Of a DNA stretch of 64,000 nt, positions 50,620 to 62,957 are shown one piece after another; the stretch's first letter is position 1; the number at the start of each line of letters is the position of its first letter. The position numbers and the translations under genes were made by a program. Source of the stretch: Aulostomus chinensis. Taxonomy: Eukaryota > Chordata > Actinopteri > Syngnathiformes > Aulostomidae. The notes under the pieces are model-generated. The model ran no database searches, had not been told where the DNA came from, and worked only from the letters and a program-made list of their open reading frames with translations. The stretch spans positions 18,280,305 to 18,344,304 of the forward strand of contig JBBMOA010000019.1 in assembly GCA_037954235.1 (NCBI GenBank). The letters run 5' to 3'.

Positions 50620-53600
50620 AGGGGAGGAGAGAGGATACTGCAGCTGCTGTAAATGGTGCACAAACTTACAGATGACTCAGGGTCATAACGACAAACTCTG
50701 ATGTCTGTTGTCGGGTGTTTGTGTACTTGTTGATTTGACAATGGGATCCCCATTAGTTGGTGCTGAGGCAGCAGCTACTCTTCCCGGGGTCCATACACAA
50801 CAGTAATCCCATTACAGAATTAAAAACAAGACACAATATAATTCAACAACAATAACAATGAGAAAAAGAAAATTAATAATAATAATAATAATAATAAAAT
50901 CATACAAATTCATGCACCGATCTCCCATCGCCACCCTCTTCCTCAACCCCCAAATACCCCTGCTCCTCCCCTCTAAAATTGTAAGAGTTAGCGTCAACAA
51001 ATACAATATTAAGATTAAGTTATCACTTCCATTCGAAGAACGCTGTTTTTAAGAGCCTTTTTAAAGTTTACTCTGTGTGAGAGGTAGTGAGCTCCAATGA
51101 GTGGACGCTCTGTAAAGAACTGTTTTCTCTGTTGCACTGGTTTTCAGTGTTGGAACAACTATTTGACGTTGTGTTGCTTGTCTTGTGGTATGAGTGTGTC
51201 TGTCACTAACATACACAATCAAAGCATACAACTCTTTAGGTCTCGCTTGAATCAAAACATTCTTAAAAAATATGAGAAGATTGCACATGAATCTGTCTTT
51301 TTAACTTTAAGCCAGACAAGAGTATCATGCATGCTATCCACACTAGTCCTGGGTGAGCAATGAAGAGCCAAACGTGCTGCTTTGTTCTGTGCAAGTTGCA
51401 GTTTGTAAAGATCCTTTGTGCTTGCACAAGACCATACAACAGAGCAATAATCCAAGTGCGACAAAACTAGTGATTTTATTACAATATTGATTGAATGATC
51501 AGTCTTGAAATACCTGCATCTCCTGACAGCTGACATTGCACCACCCATTTTAGTGACCAGACCAGGAGAGCCGTTCATCTCGGGTGACTCCAAGCAATTT
51601 TACGTTTTTAACTTGCTCAAGAGTTAAACCTTTCATAGAGAGAGAAAGGGGCGGCTCTTTTTTTCAGTTCATAGTTTGATCCAAAGAGGATGCATTTTGT
51701 TTTTATTGCATTCAAAACTAGTTTGTTATTTTCTACCCAATTTGATGCGTATTCAAGCTTTTTCTGTAAGATTTCATTAAGCTCTCTCAGGCTATTAGAG
51801 GATCTATATAATGTGCAATCATCAGCAAACATCATCATAGTTGATTCTTTTAACACCCAGGGCAAGTCATTTGTGAAAATGGAGAAGAGGAGAGGCCCAA
51901 GGCAACTTCCCTGAGGGACACCCCGCTCTCCGCACCCCTTCTTTTTACTGATAGACAGCCATTAAAATAGACACACAGCGATCTGCCATTCAAGTAGCTC
52001 CTTAACCGTTCAACAGCATTTCCACTCAAACCATAAACATAAAGTGTTTTCAACAATAGGTCGTGATCAACGACATCAAATGCTGCACTGAAGTCAAGTA
52101 AGACAGCACCAACAAGTTTTTTGTTACGTATTTGGCTCGACCAGTTGTCCGTCATCTGTGTGAGAGCTGTGCAGGTCGAATGATTCATTTTATATACATG
52201 TTGGAACTCAGAATTAAGGTTATCAACAGAAAAATAATTAAGCATTTGATTAAACACAATTTTTTTCTAAAACTTTACTCCAAACTGGAAGAATACTAAT
52301 TGGTCTACTGTTGTCATTACTGAAGGGACTTCTATCGTTCTTAGGGAATAATTTTAGCAACTTTCCAAGCATGAGGGAATATATTCTGTTTGAGGCTCAA
52401 GTTAAAAATGTGACATACAGGTTCCGCTATATAGTTTGCCATTAATTTAATTAATTTACCATCCAAATTGTCTATTCCAAACTGCATGTTCATTTTTACA
52501 GAGGCCAACATTTTCCTCAGATCCTCAATTGCTACTGCTTTACAGCCAAATTTACAAGGTTTAAACATCATTATGAAATTTTTGATTAAGTCTTCTGAAA
52601 TTGGGGAGTTAGAAGTATTCATTTTTTGTCTCAAATTTTCAATTTTAGTGACAAAAAAGTTGTTAAGATGATTGGTAATTTTATGAGGTTTTGTGATAAA
52701 TGTGCCCTCCGACTCTATAAAAAAAGGATTGTTTGCTTTGGTTCTACCAAGGATATTATTTAATGTATTCCGTAGTGTTTTCCCATCGTGCTTTGAGTCA
52801 TTAACCTTTTTTCTTTTTTTTTTTTACAGTACATTCTCTTTTTTTGCCTGTTCATTTTTGTAATCTTGTTTCTGAGTGATCAGTATTTGGTCCAATAAAA
52901 AAGGGTCACCTGTTTTTATCGCAGTTCTTTTCATTTCGTCTCTGCTGACCATGTCAGATTTTAATTCCTTATCAAGCCAAGGGGCTGCTGTATTTCTGAC
53001 GGTAAATTTTCTCATTGGTCCATGTTTATCAGCCACAGTCCCCAACATTTCTAATAGCACGTTCAGCGCAGCATCCGTACGTGTCTCATGATATATTTTA
53101 TCTCACTGTAGATACTTTATAACATCGTCTGTAACCCGCCTTTTGCTCCGTAATCCACAAAAACTTTGATTTGAAATAAACTCAAAGAAGCTATGACACT
53201 ACATCATAACACTGATTTGAACAAAATATGGAGTCAAGCTTTGTTACGTCCTTATACACTAAAGCCAAGAAATAACTCTTAAAATGCTAGTGTTCTGAAT
53301 GGAGTTTGGATCTGACCTGCTACAGTAAGTTTGTCATGGTGTCACTCTGAGATTTGATAGGCTACAGCAGTTGTCCCAGCCCAATTGCATCATTTTAAAC
53401 TTTTATCAGTAAATATTTTACAGAGGTTCTTTGAAATTCTATCAACATAGAAATGTAAACCTTTAATTATTTAACTTTAACTGGAAGCTGTATCAAGGCC
53501 TCTGGGTATAGTTTCCTAATAAATAGCAGGTAGATATTGACTTTCTCTGTTGGCATCATAGGTGATCTTGAGTCGGAAAAGGTTGGTGACCAGTGCACTA

Positions 53601-55437
53601 AAACATCTGCCCACAGACTCTTACCCCCCACAACAGAGGGCTGATCAAGAGAGCGATCTCCCAGAGTGGCGTTGCCCTGTGCCCCTGGGGCGTCATCAAA
53701 TATCCTCGCAGGATTGCTGAAGAGGTACTTGACACGCTTGCCTTCAGTGGAACTTCAGACACTCCTTTTTAGGAATGGCTGACAAAGATGGTTTGCCCTT
53801 CTTCACCCAGATTGCGCTGAAGGTCAATTGCCCCACTGATGACCGAATGGTTGCCTGTCTGAAGATGACGGATCCAAAGCAGCTCACGCTGGCAGGCAGT
53901 CTCAAGTTGGCCAGTACACCTGATCGTAAGGACTCAACACCACATAGTCCACAGAGTTCTTTCCACCAGATGTGTTAAACCCACAGTAACAGTACATGTT
54001 TGATTCTATCTGCCTCTGTCAGACCCTCTTGTACACAACCTGATCCTGTCCGCTGTTATTGATGGGGACTTCCTGCCGGATGAGCCTCAAAACTTGTTCC
54101 ACAACGCGGCTGAAATCGACTACATTGCGGGAGTCAACAACATGGACGGACATATCTTTACTGGTATGGATGTTCCGTCAATCAACTCTCCCCTGGTGGA
54201 CACAGCTGTGTAAGTGCAAGTCATCAGATCACGATGTGAAACACTGCTAATGCTAAATGGGTCAACCAAACTATTTGTTCCTGATCTCAGTGAGGACATG
54301 AGAAGGCTCTTGGGTGCATACACCAAAGAAAAGGGCAAGGCTGGTTTGGATAATGCCTACTCCACATACACCTCCACATGGGGAGCCAGGCCCAGTCAGG
54401 AGATCATCAAGAGAACAGTTGTTGAGATTGGAACGGACTACATCTTCCTGATTCCTACACAGACTGCCCTCTATCTTCATGCTGCCAATGCCACGTGAGA
54501 AGAAGATCTTTCCATGCAGAAGTCACTGTCAATTTATTTTTAAGTCATTTGTGTCACGCATTGCTCGTTTTTAAATTGCTGTTTGAAAATTCAAACATTC
54601 ATCCACATTTCTTCCCAACATCATTTAACGCCTCTCGTATTTGCTACACCTCTGTTCTCCTTTTGTCCCATCAAAGAACTACTCGCACCTATTCCTACTA
54701 CTTCTCTGAGCCCAACCGTATGGGAGGCATAGGCAGACCCTACCCAGGCTGGATGGGAGCCGACCACGCTGATGACCTGCAGTATGTGTTTGGAAAGCCT
54801 TTCACCACCCCACTGGGATATTGGCCTCGCCACCGTGACGTCTCTGGCTACATGATCGCCTACTGGACCAACTTTGCCAAAACTGGGTATAAGTCTATGA
54901 GTCAAAAGAACATCAGTGTCTATCATATTCACCTTGACATTGCACTGCTTAAGAAATACACCTATCATACTCCCCTGACCTACAAAGGCAGATAGATTCC
55001 CTTCTCTTCTTAACACCTCCAATTCACCAGTATTTATTGTGCTAAGCTAACTAGCAGTCAGCTGGTCTACGTTGGTCTTAGCTCCCTAATGTACGCAATG
55101 AGAAGAGAGGGGTCATCTACCTTCTTGTCTGACTCTGGGGGAGATGGCAAAAACGTGTATTTCCCAAAATGCAAGCACATTCCTTTAATTAGAAAAAAAA
55201 AAAAGTTAGACCATAAATGTCTTAATTTATTTTGCTCCTTTTTTTTTTTTTCTCCACAGCGATCCCAACAAAGGCGACCTAAAAGTGCCAGCTACCTGGC
55301 CCAGATTCACCACCACAGGACACCAGTACCTGGAGATCAACTCAAAGATGGACAAGAACTATGTTGGACAGAAGCTGAGAGTTCGTTACGTACATTTCTG
55401 GACCAGCATCCTGCCCAGCCTCCCTTCGATCATCTGA
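47308..55437 (+). CDS. cel: cel copy 1, bile-salt-activated lipase (carboxyl ester lipase)
   Basis: A secreted pancreatic enzyme that hydrolyses cholesteryl esters, triacylglycerols and retinyl esters in the gut when activated by bile salts. Eleven exons: 47308-47373, 47711-47858, 49322-49441, 49523-49720, 49834-49964, 53617-53724, 53811-53925, 54023-54209, 54291-54494, 54677-54886 and 55260-55437, all GT/AG. They join to 554 residues. A signal peptide fills exon 1 (MAKLGILVAVAVAFLETVSA). The alpha/beta-hydrolase carboxylesterase fold shows SEDCLYLNIWVP, oxyanion-hole IYGGGY, nucleophile Ser212 in GESAGGA, acid Asp337 in NNMDGH and His456 in GADHADD. The protein stops after the catalytic domain, so the Pro-rich mucin-like repeat tail of mammalian CEL is absent. 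Intron 5 is 3.65 kb because of a (CA)n run and an antisense LINE. A paralogue follows in tandem. Confidence 0.97.
48329..48475 (+). repeat. Dispersed teleost repeat, partial copy in cel copy 1 intron 2
   Basis: It shares TCTGTCTCTATGTGTTGGCC, GACCTGTCCAGGGTGAACCC and the GGATGGATGGATGG tail with 45641-46018. Only the 3' half is present. Confidence 0.85.
48668..49138. mobile_element. Possible decayed hAT-like element in cel copy 1 intron 2
   Basis: The left end CAGTTCTCAACC and the right end (reverse complement CAGCGCTTCTCTC) resemble the CAGNGGTTCTCAA termini of Charlie-type hAT elements. ATCTA flanks both ends, but hAT duplications are 8 bp, so the call is weak. Confidence 0.25.
49229..49317. 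repeat. (TG)n microsatellite against the cel copy 1 exon 3 acceptor
   Basis: About 25 pure TG units followed by TG-rich sequence reach to within a few bases of the acceptor CTCAG at 49317-49321. The usual pyrimidine tract is missing. Confidence 0.95.
50538..50617. repeat. (CA)n microsatellite in cel copy 1 intron 5
   Basis: About 40 uninterrupted CA units. Open frames reading HTHT or VCVC across it are artefacts. Confidence 0.95.
50741..53108 (-). mobile_element. 5'-truncated LINE, antisense in cel copy 1 intron 5
   Basis: Read on the minus strand from 53108, the sequence gives the end of the endonuclease-linker region (VADKHGP, then PWLDKEL), then reverse-transcriptase blocks. These are FGIDNLDGKLIK, FPHAWKVAKIIP, VLLDFSAAFDVVDHDLLL and the catalytic FADD in MMFADDCTLY (near 51.83 kb), followed by SHLDYCSVVW and LQLAQNKAARLAL. 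The 3' UTR ends in GGACCCCGGGAAGAGTAGCT...AATGGGGATCC. The frame changes several times and part of the thumb is lost, so it is dead. The DFSAAFDVVDH motif places it in the Jockey/L2/I-like non-LTR group; I do not assign a clade. About 2.4 kb. Confidence 0.85.
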
Positions 55438-55511
55438 GAGTGAAGAGACAGTGCTGTCTGGGCGTGTGCACTGACGACCTGAAGATTGAAAATATTATTT
55501 GGTTCATGAAC

Positions 55512-55517
55512 AATAAA
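55512..55517 (+). terminator. cel copy 1 polyadenylation signal
   Basis: AATAAA 75 nt after the stop codon gives a short 3' UTR. Confidence 0.7.
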
Positions 55518-56734
55518 CTAACACCAATCACTTCTTATATATATATTTTTTGGTTTTATTTAACCATGACTGTATTGTGGCTCTGCGGCGATGAAGAATG
55601 TTGACAGTGATAAATGACTGTTAACTGCCTAACATACAGCATGCACCTTCATTGTCACCACTCTAGCAACATGTTCTTGCACACAGCTGGGCTCAGTCAA
55701 AGCAAATGTATAGTACATGTTGAGCTACACCTGTCTAGCCAAACGTGTGAAAAAAAGATGGGGCAAAGACACAGGCTTTCGTGCTAATGAAGTTTCTCTG
55801 AAGGACATGAAATAGACTGTCTCATCGCAAGGGATGACAGGTAAAAGTAAATGTCTGAGCAAATGCAGGAAGCTGTCTCGGGACAACACCTGTCAACTAA
55901 ATAAAGTCAAAACTAGCACAGCCTTGCTAACAGGGCTACGGCTAGTTGGCTAACATCAAGAGCTTATTAGCCAGCTTGTTTTCATGCAAAGAACTGGATG
56001 AAGCAACCTGGTGTAGGCATGCTTTACCTGTCTGCTGAATCATCTGATTTTACTCAGAAAAGGAGGTTGTTTTTGAAGTATTTTGGATTCATACACCAGG
56101 TGTATAGTTTCATTATCTTCTCTAGTGTAACCGCAAAATATTGTGCTCATAAAGCACAATTAAGCTTCAAGGAGGAGGTACATAAGCGAACAAAATGTTT
56201 GTGGCGTAAGGGAACTTAACTCTTACATTCTAACAGTTACTTGCGGAAAGAAAATGTAAAGCAGCCAGTTGTTCATGTATTATACATCCCTATACATTGT
56301 TAAATATATCATATTTTGAAGTGACAAATGTGTTCTGAGATTTTATGTTTTGGTTTCCTGTGTTTTCAGAGTCCAATCATAGCTATTTTGAAGATATCTA
56401 TATATTTTCCTATATAGCAGAGACTGTGTAAAAATTAACAAGTTCTTGCAAGCTAGGTTTGATTCCTGAGTAGCTCTGAATTAGCTCTCCTCTCCATGTC
56501 CAGCATGACTAAAATAATACATTTCAAATATCTTTTTCAACCAACAGCAAAACTGTAGATTTTTATTTTTTAATCTCACTTTGCAGTGTGTACTTTGTTC
56601 ATCTGAGAATCAATCCACCTGTCTCTGAGTCAGCAGCGGCGTGGTTTAACTTTATGGCAGCAAGGCCTGCAGGGCTTTTCATCGCCAAAAGATAAATATA
56701 TTGTCAACATGTCAACATCTACCTTTCTACCTTA

Positions 56735-56921
56735 GTCAAGTCAGTTTTATTCGTATAGCGTCAAATCACAAGCGTGACATTTTCCAAGTAGAGCAGGTCT
56801 AGAACCACGCTCTAAATGAACCGGTCCCCCACCAGCAAACACATCAGGAACAAAACAGAGGTAACCTGAGCAGACCCAGGCTCTATGGGAACAGCCATCT
56901 GCTTTGACCGGTCTTCCATGA
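56735..56921 (+). repeat. Dispersed teleost repeat, short copy
   Basis: GTCAAGTCAGTTTTATTCGTATAG, TAGAGCAGGTC and CATCTGCTTTGACC are shared with the longer copy at 42165-43085. Confidence 0.7.
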
Positions 56922-57981
56922 TGCATTGCATTGCATTTCTAAATGATCGACTCTATTTGCATTATCTGCATTTAACTGACTTAAAGCAGCTACAAGGACT
57001 TTTAACTGAGTATTCAGTCGTAACTGATGCCCCGATATGACCTACGTGGGCGAATTGGATCAAGTTCAGATGATCAGTACAGCTTCAGGCTGTGTGGCCA
57101 CCAGAGGCAGGCGACGCAAACTGAAAGATCACATGAGGTCAAGGTCCTTTTTAAAAATATATAAAATAGTACGTAAGATGTTCAAGTTCTTGATTATTAC
57201 TTTACTTTGTGACATCTGGTATTTAGATCCAATATGAATTTAAAGATTTATGGCGAATATTAAAAAAAAACAAAAAACCTTTTGGAATGATCTCCAGTGT
57301 TGAAGACAAATAGTTCTGTCCCCTCTTAGGATTATAAAGCAATATTTTGAGGCCGATCATATCATTTATATATATTTGAACTTGGTATTGGATTGATTGC
57401 CATACCTTGATTTGCCTGACCCATCTGACATATGGTTGTTTCCCATCAGAGTATCAGCGGCCCCTTCGTGGTGAGTGTATATGTTAATCTATCTATCGAT
57501 CCAGCTTTATTGATATAAAACTTTCCAAAAAAAACAAAACTGTGTGTAACTAAGTGAAGCACAGAGATGTCAAACCCATCAAACCAACAACAGAGTCAGG
57601 GACTGAGGAAACACTAGTGTAAGAAATAGCAAAGAGGAAACACCTGAGGTATGACTAAAATAACTTAAAAACTGATAAGATGACCATGTGAAAGTATTAA
57701 GGGTGATGAATTGAACTGAATAAAAGCTACATCACAAGTAAAACACACACATATCAAGAGCATAAGAACTGAGTACAATAACATGAATGTGAGAGAAATA
57801 AATGGAAAAGAAAAGAAAGATGGTTTAATTAAAAGTTAGATTTTTTTTTTCAAATGGTCTTGAGCTGGTTTTTAAGTATTATCACCCTGACTGGTCCTCT
57901 AAGGTCCCCCAGTAAGGTTGGTCGGGTTCATCGGTAAACAATGACGTTAAATATTTATTCTCTTATCGGGAGTCTCGGCAA

Positions 57982-57987
57982 TATAAG
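57982..57987 (+). promoter_or_regulatory. TATA-like box of cel copy 2
   Basis: TATAAG lies 36 nt upstream of the start codon, with an E-box CACCTG directly after it. The box is weaker than the TATAAAA of copy 1. Confidence 0.5.
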
Positions 57988-58022
57988 CACCTGCAGACAG
58001 ACTTGCAGCTTCATCAACGGCC

Positions 58023-61000
58023 ATGGAGGACCTGAGGATTCTGTTCGCTGTGATCCTGTCCGTCACATCAGCCTCAGCAGCCTCCGTAAGTCAAGTCTCT
58101 TACCCTTAATACAACTTTACCCTTTGAAAATGCCATCATTTGTTCCGGTGATGTATTTTAACACAGTTGCCATCATTCTACACAGTTACTGAGGGTGAAA
58201 TCTCTCTTTTTGTCTCCAGCTGGGAGTGGTGAACACAGAAGGTGGCAGTGTTCAGGGACAAAATATTATCCTGGGCCCTTCCCGCTCTGTGGACGTTTTC
58301 AAAGGAATTCCTTTCGCTGCCAAGCCTGGAACATTTGAGAAACCCAAACCTCACCCTGGCTGGGATGGTGCGTTCCAACTCTGATGAGCTTAGAAGCTAA
58401 AGACTGACTGTTACTTGCGTTTCATATGAAGCTGCTTGAAAATATAAAGTATGTGATAAATGTGGGGCAAATCTGATGTCATCCCCAGGTATACTGAAGG
58501 CAACAAAATATGCGAAGAGATGTTTCCAGATGAGCATGCTCCCAGTCTCTTATGGGATGAGCGAAGACTGCCTCTACCTCAACATCTGGGTCCCTCATGG
58601 CCAGCATGGTAGCATTTCTCTTTTTCTCAGGACTAATACAGTAGATGTGGTTGCTTGTTCAATAAAAAGCGCATCTCTTTGTCTTCCCAAGTGTCGTCAA
58701 ACCTCCCAGTTATGATTTGGATTCATGGAGGGGGCTTCAATGTTGGAGGGTCTATGGGGGCAAATTTTTTCGACAACTATCTGTACAGTGGTCAAGAGAT
58801 CGCGGACAAGGGGGACGTTATCGTGGTGTCAGTGGCGTATCGAGTGGGAGTCCTGGGCTTCCTCAGCACAGGGGACACTGGCATCCCTGGTATGTGCTTT
58901 AGCAAAAAAAAATATGGCGGTGGCCAGTCTGGTGCTATTGACTCAAAATGTGTTACGATGACAGGAAACTACGGTCTGTGGGACCAGCATGCTGGCATCG
59001 CCTGGGTGCACAGGAACATTAAATCCTTTGGAGGAGACCCTGACAACATCACTATCTTTGGAGAGTCTGCAGGTGGAGCGAGCACCAGCTACCAGGTGAG
59101 GGCAAGAGATGGATTTTTAAAGTTTAAAAAGTTTGTACTGTGTTAAGTGTTTGTAGGCCTGCAGAAATGTCTGGGGCTGGTCCTCATGATTCTCCTGAGT
59201 AACATGAATGACAGCATTTGTAATCTTCACTGCTGAGTTGTGAGTAAGACTTTTAGTGCTCTTTGTCGTGTGTTTCTTTTAGTTTTGTTATGTCTGTCCT
59301 CTGTCACTTTTCTCATTGTTTAATGTCTGTTAATACGGATGCTTTCAAATATTTTGCTGCAGATCCTCTCTCCCCACACTAAAGGGCTGTTTAAGAGAGC
59401 CATTTCCCAGAGTGGTGCTGCCTTTTGCTCTTGGGCCTTCAACAAAAATCCACGCAAATATGCCTTGCAGGTATGTGACCTGACAGATAACACAGAGGTG
59501 GTCGAAGTAAATCGGCCCTGAACAACCACATGGAGTGGCATTTTTGGCACGTGCCTTCCAACTAAAAAGGTTTCTTTGTTGCCCGTGTTTGTAACACTGT
59601 TTCACAGCGGCAAAGATGAGATAAATGAAACCGCTGACTGATGACAAAGCTCTAGGATGTCTTGGTGTGAGTTCTTAATTCTTGCTGGACGTTGTCTAGA
59701 GCATAAACAGTGAATGCCTCGACATCGGGCGATCGCTCTTCAGTCTTGTGACTCTGTTCCATGATGTATCTGTAGTACAACAACGACAAAGACAGTGTGT
59801 TGGGGGCTTTCTTAAACAAATAAAATGCAATGGGTAGTGAACCAATGAGAGATGTTGAATATAAAAAGGTAACATTCCACTAGTCGCCAATGGCTTGGGC
59901 CTCTTACTTTTTCAATAAAACATTCCCTCTATTGTCAATATTCTACTTTAAAAAGATCCCAGACGCTTACTGTTATATACTTCAGGGACTCTTTTTTTTT
60001 AAGCTTCCTCGCATAAGAAATCCATAATGATACTGGTGTTCTTGTCCGATTTAAATCAATCTGTTCTCCGTGCAGCCAAGAGCCTCCATCTCAACCAGAG
60101 TTATGTAACAGCAAAGCAGATCGTCTTGTATCCAGCGCATAGAAATCCAGCAGCCTCTTTTCCACTCCTGGGTAAAGCTACAGAATACTTCCCAACTGCT
60201 CCAGCGCTAAAGGCATCACTCAGAAACTAACGGAGCGTAACCTTGTTGCTGTGAACAAGCTGCAGGGACAGCAACAGCCTGTTGCTTCACCCATCCTGCT
60301 AGCTCACGTATTCCATGCTAATATTAGCTTGTTTTTGCACACATTGTGTCCATGGTCTGAAATCAATGACATGCACGCAGTGCAGTCCACAGACCTCTAA
60401 GACAGAGGTAAAAAAGTGAAAAAGAAAAACTACAAATGTCCTTCCTGGACTAGACGTGGAGACAAATTGTGTTAGAAAATAGATAATTTATAGAAATATA
60501 TAAAAAATGATTGTGACAGGCCCTCTACGACCTTCCTGTACCTTTGCATGCTACATTTGCCCCAAGCTAAGTTTTACACTGGGTCATCTAGGCAAATATA
60601 CACGGTCCCATCAAATGTCTGAAAGTGGATTTGAGAAAAAAACAAAGATGCCAAGTTTAAGATCTTTGTCTAAACTGTCAAAGTTCATTAACAGAAAAGC
60701 CTCCACAACAGAGGAGCAGCTCGTAGCAGGTACAAATAATGTTGAGCGGGTGAACATAGCAGCATTAACTAAACAGAGCTGCCTCCAAATAATACTTCAT
60801 CACTAACTACAACAGTATTCAACAAAAATGAAGAAGGCCTATCTCACTAGTCCACAGTGCCAACACTGCAAATGTAAAACATTAAAATACAACATCTTTT
60901 TGGATCATTTTTAAAGAACTGTTACGACTCGGTCTCGTGTCAAAGCTCGCTCTCTTTCAGTTCTGGTTTCTTTGTGGTTAAATCGTGACGTTAGAAAAGT

Positions 61001-61990
61001 GCCAAACCCCCAGCACTAAAGAATCATGACAATATTCATCCTGTTAGTACCACTTCAGGCAGCAGAGGTCACTGTTGACGCTGCAAAGGCTAAAGTAGGA
61101 GGTTGCTTGAAGCCTGACCTCCGTCATCTGCTCAGGTTGCTGAGAATGTTGGCTGCCCCACCGATGACAGGATGGTGGACTGTCTGAGATCCATCGACGC
61201 TAAGACTCTCACCATGGCTGGTCCTCGCCTCTCACCAGGAACCCCAGACCGTGAGCATGACACACATATCTGGAGCTGTTAAAAGGCATACTTACAAAAA
61301 AGGGAGCTCAGCGCAACTTGTCAAGTTAAATATGGATTGAAATGTGTTACATCAGCAAATCAAATACATTTTTGTTGACTAAAAGGATTCATTTAGTTCT
61401 TTTTAAGGTAAATTTGGTTACTTGACAAGCACAAAATAATATTACAAAATACATGCAATGTGAAGCCACTTTATGGATTCTGTACCAATCTGTCTCAGAT
61501 CCTGCGGTATTCTACATGGTTATGTCTCCTGTTGTGGATGGCGACTTCCTCCCTGATCAACCCAGCAACTTGTTCCACAACGCTGCGGACATTGACTACC
61601 TTGCAGGAGTTAATGACATGGACGGACACATCCTCACGTTCCAAGACATTCCCTCTCTTGGGAACAAGAACAAAGAGACCCCTGTGTATGTCTGACTGGT
61701 TGTCAGAGAGAAACCGAATTTGTATCTTATATCTTTGATAATTATGGAGCTCAATAACCAGCAAAAGCTTTTTATTGTCACTGCAGAGAAGATTTGAAGA
61801 GGCTCCTTGCTGCTTACACCAAAGAAATGGGCCAAGCTGCTCTGGAGGTCGCCTTCGCTGAATACACCTCCAACTGGGGATCAACACCAAGCCAGGAAAC
61901 AATTAAGAGAACAGCAGTGGACATTGGGACTGATTTCATCTTCCTAGTTCCCGCCCAGGTCGCCATTGACCTCCATGCTGCTCATGCCAC
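58023..61990 (+). CDS. cel: cel copy 2, bile-salt-activated lipase, exons 1-9; continues past the right edge
   Basis: A tandem paralogue of the upstream gene. Exons: 58023-58085, 58220-58367, 58489-58608, 58692-58889, 58965-59095, 59363-59470, 61136-61250, 61499-61685 and 61787-61990. All are GT/AG, open and in the same phases as copy 1. Exons 2-9 have exactly the same lengths (148, 120, 198, 131, 108, 115, 187, 204); only the signal-peptide exon differs (63 against 66 nt). The 424 visible residues start MEDLRILFAVILSVTSASAA. Oxyanion-hole IHGGGF, nucleophile Ser211 in GESAGGA and acid Asp336 in NDMDGH are intact. The catalytic His and the last two exons should lie beyond 64000. No stop or frameshift is seen, so it looks functional. 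A teleost cel-like name (cel.2 style) may be used in databases. Confidence 0.95.
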
Positions 61991-62039
61991 GTGAGGCCTC
62001 CTACTGTAGTATCTTACCTACATATACCGTTTAATATCA

Positions 62040-62957
62040 GTTTCAGAATCAGAACACTTTATTAATCCCCGGGGGAAAATTCTGCTGTTACAGTTTTTAA
62101 ACTTGCTCTTGAAAGTACTACAAAAATAAGAAATTACAAATTACAATAATTAGTAAAGTGCAGACTTTAAGAAATAAGAAATAAGATCAAGAGTAAGAAT
62201 AAACTATTTACACAGCACAGTTGTTTGTTTTTTAACAATATTGCACAGTTTAGTCATGACGTTATTATCGCGTTTCTGATTTGGGTTATGATTTGATCGA
62301 TTCGTCCATTATTGCACAGTTGAATGTAGTTAAATACACTGAAGTAAGTGTGTATCACTCAGAGGGAGGAGTTAAAGAGTTTGATGGCCACAGGTAAGAA
62401 TGACTTCCTGTGGCGCTCTGTGGTGCATTTAGGTGGGATGAGTCGAGCACTGAATGTGCTCCTATGTTTAACCTGGACATTATAGAGGGGGAGGTGGATG
62501 CTGTCCAAGATTGTGTGGAGTTTAGACAACATCCTCCTCTCTGTCACCACCGTCAGAGAGTCCAGCTCTACCCCTACAATGTCACTGGCCTTTCGGATGA
62601 GTTTGTTTAGTCTGTTGGCATCTGCTACCTTCAGTCTGCTGCCCCAGCACACAGCAGCAAACAGGATGGCACTGGCCACCACAGACTCATAGAACATCCT
62701 CAGCATGGTCCTGCAGATGTTAAAGGACCTCAGCCTCCTGAGGAAGCAGAGACGGCTGAGGCCCTTCTTGTAGACCGCTTCAGAGTTCTTAGAAAAGTCC
62801 AGTTTGTTGTCCAAGTACACCCCCAGGTACTTGTAGTCCTCAACAATGTCCACACTGACCCCCTGGATGGAAACGGGTCACTGTCGTCTTTGTCTTTGTC
62901 TTTGTCTTTATGGTTACACCTGATGACAAAAGACGGATTAATTATTCCAAATGACAT
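62040..62957 (-). mobile_element. 5'-truncated LINE 3' end, antisense in cel copy 2 intron 9
   Basis: The minus-strand frame 62853-62359 reads DIVEDYKYLGVYLDNKLDFS, SRLCFLRRLRSFNICRTMLR and VVASAILFAAVCWG, then ends in VAIKLFNSSL. This is the reverse-transcriptase C-terminus of a common fish non-LTR element. The 3' UTR follows and ends GGGGATTAATAAAGTGTTCTG near 62040. It is a different family from the element in copy 1. A short (CTTTGT)n run (about 62887-62910) marks the truncated 5' side. The 164-residue frame is uninterrupted, suggesting a fairly young insertion. Confidence 0.85.

Larger units (their letters stand above)
55438..57981. other. Spacer between the two cel genes
   Basis: After the copy 1 3' UTR the spacer contains AT-rich DNA, the short repeat at 56735-56921 and poly-A/T runs. 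A 21-nt stretch flanked by strong splice-like signals lies at 57450-57470. No frame resembles a gene and no extra cel exon was found. Confidence 0.5.

Noticed and set aside
51061..53100. A host gene on the minus strand within cel intron 5
   Set aside because: The frames read as reverse-transcriptase blocks (DFSAAFDVVDH, FADD) broken by frameshifts, so it is a LINE.
54621..55022. 133-residue minus-strand frame over cel exon 10
   Set aside because: It is the shadow of the conserved plus-strand exon.
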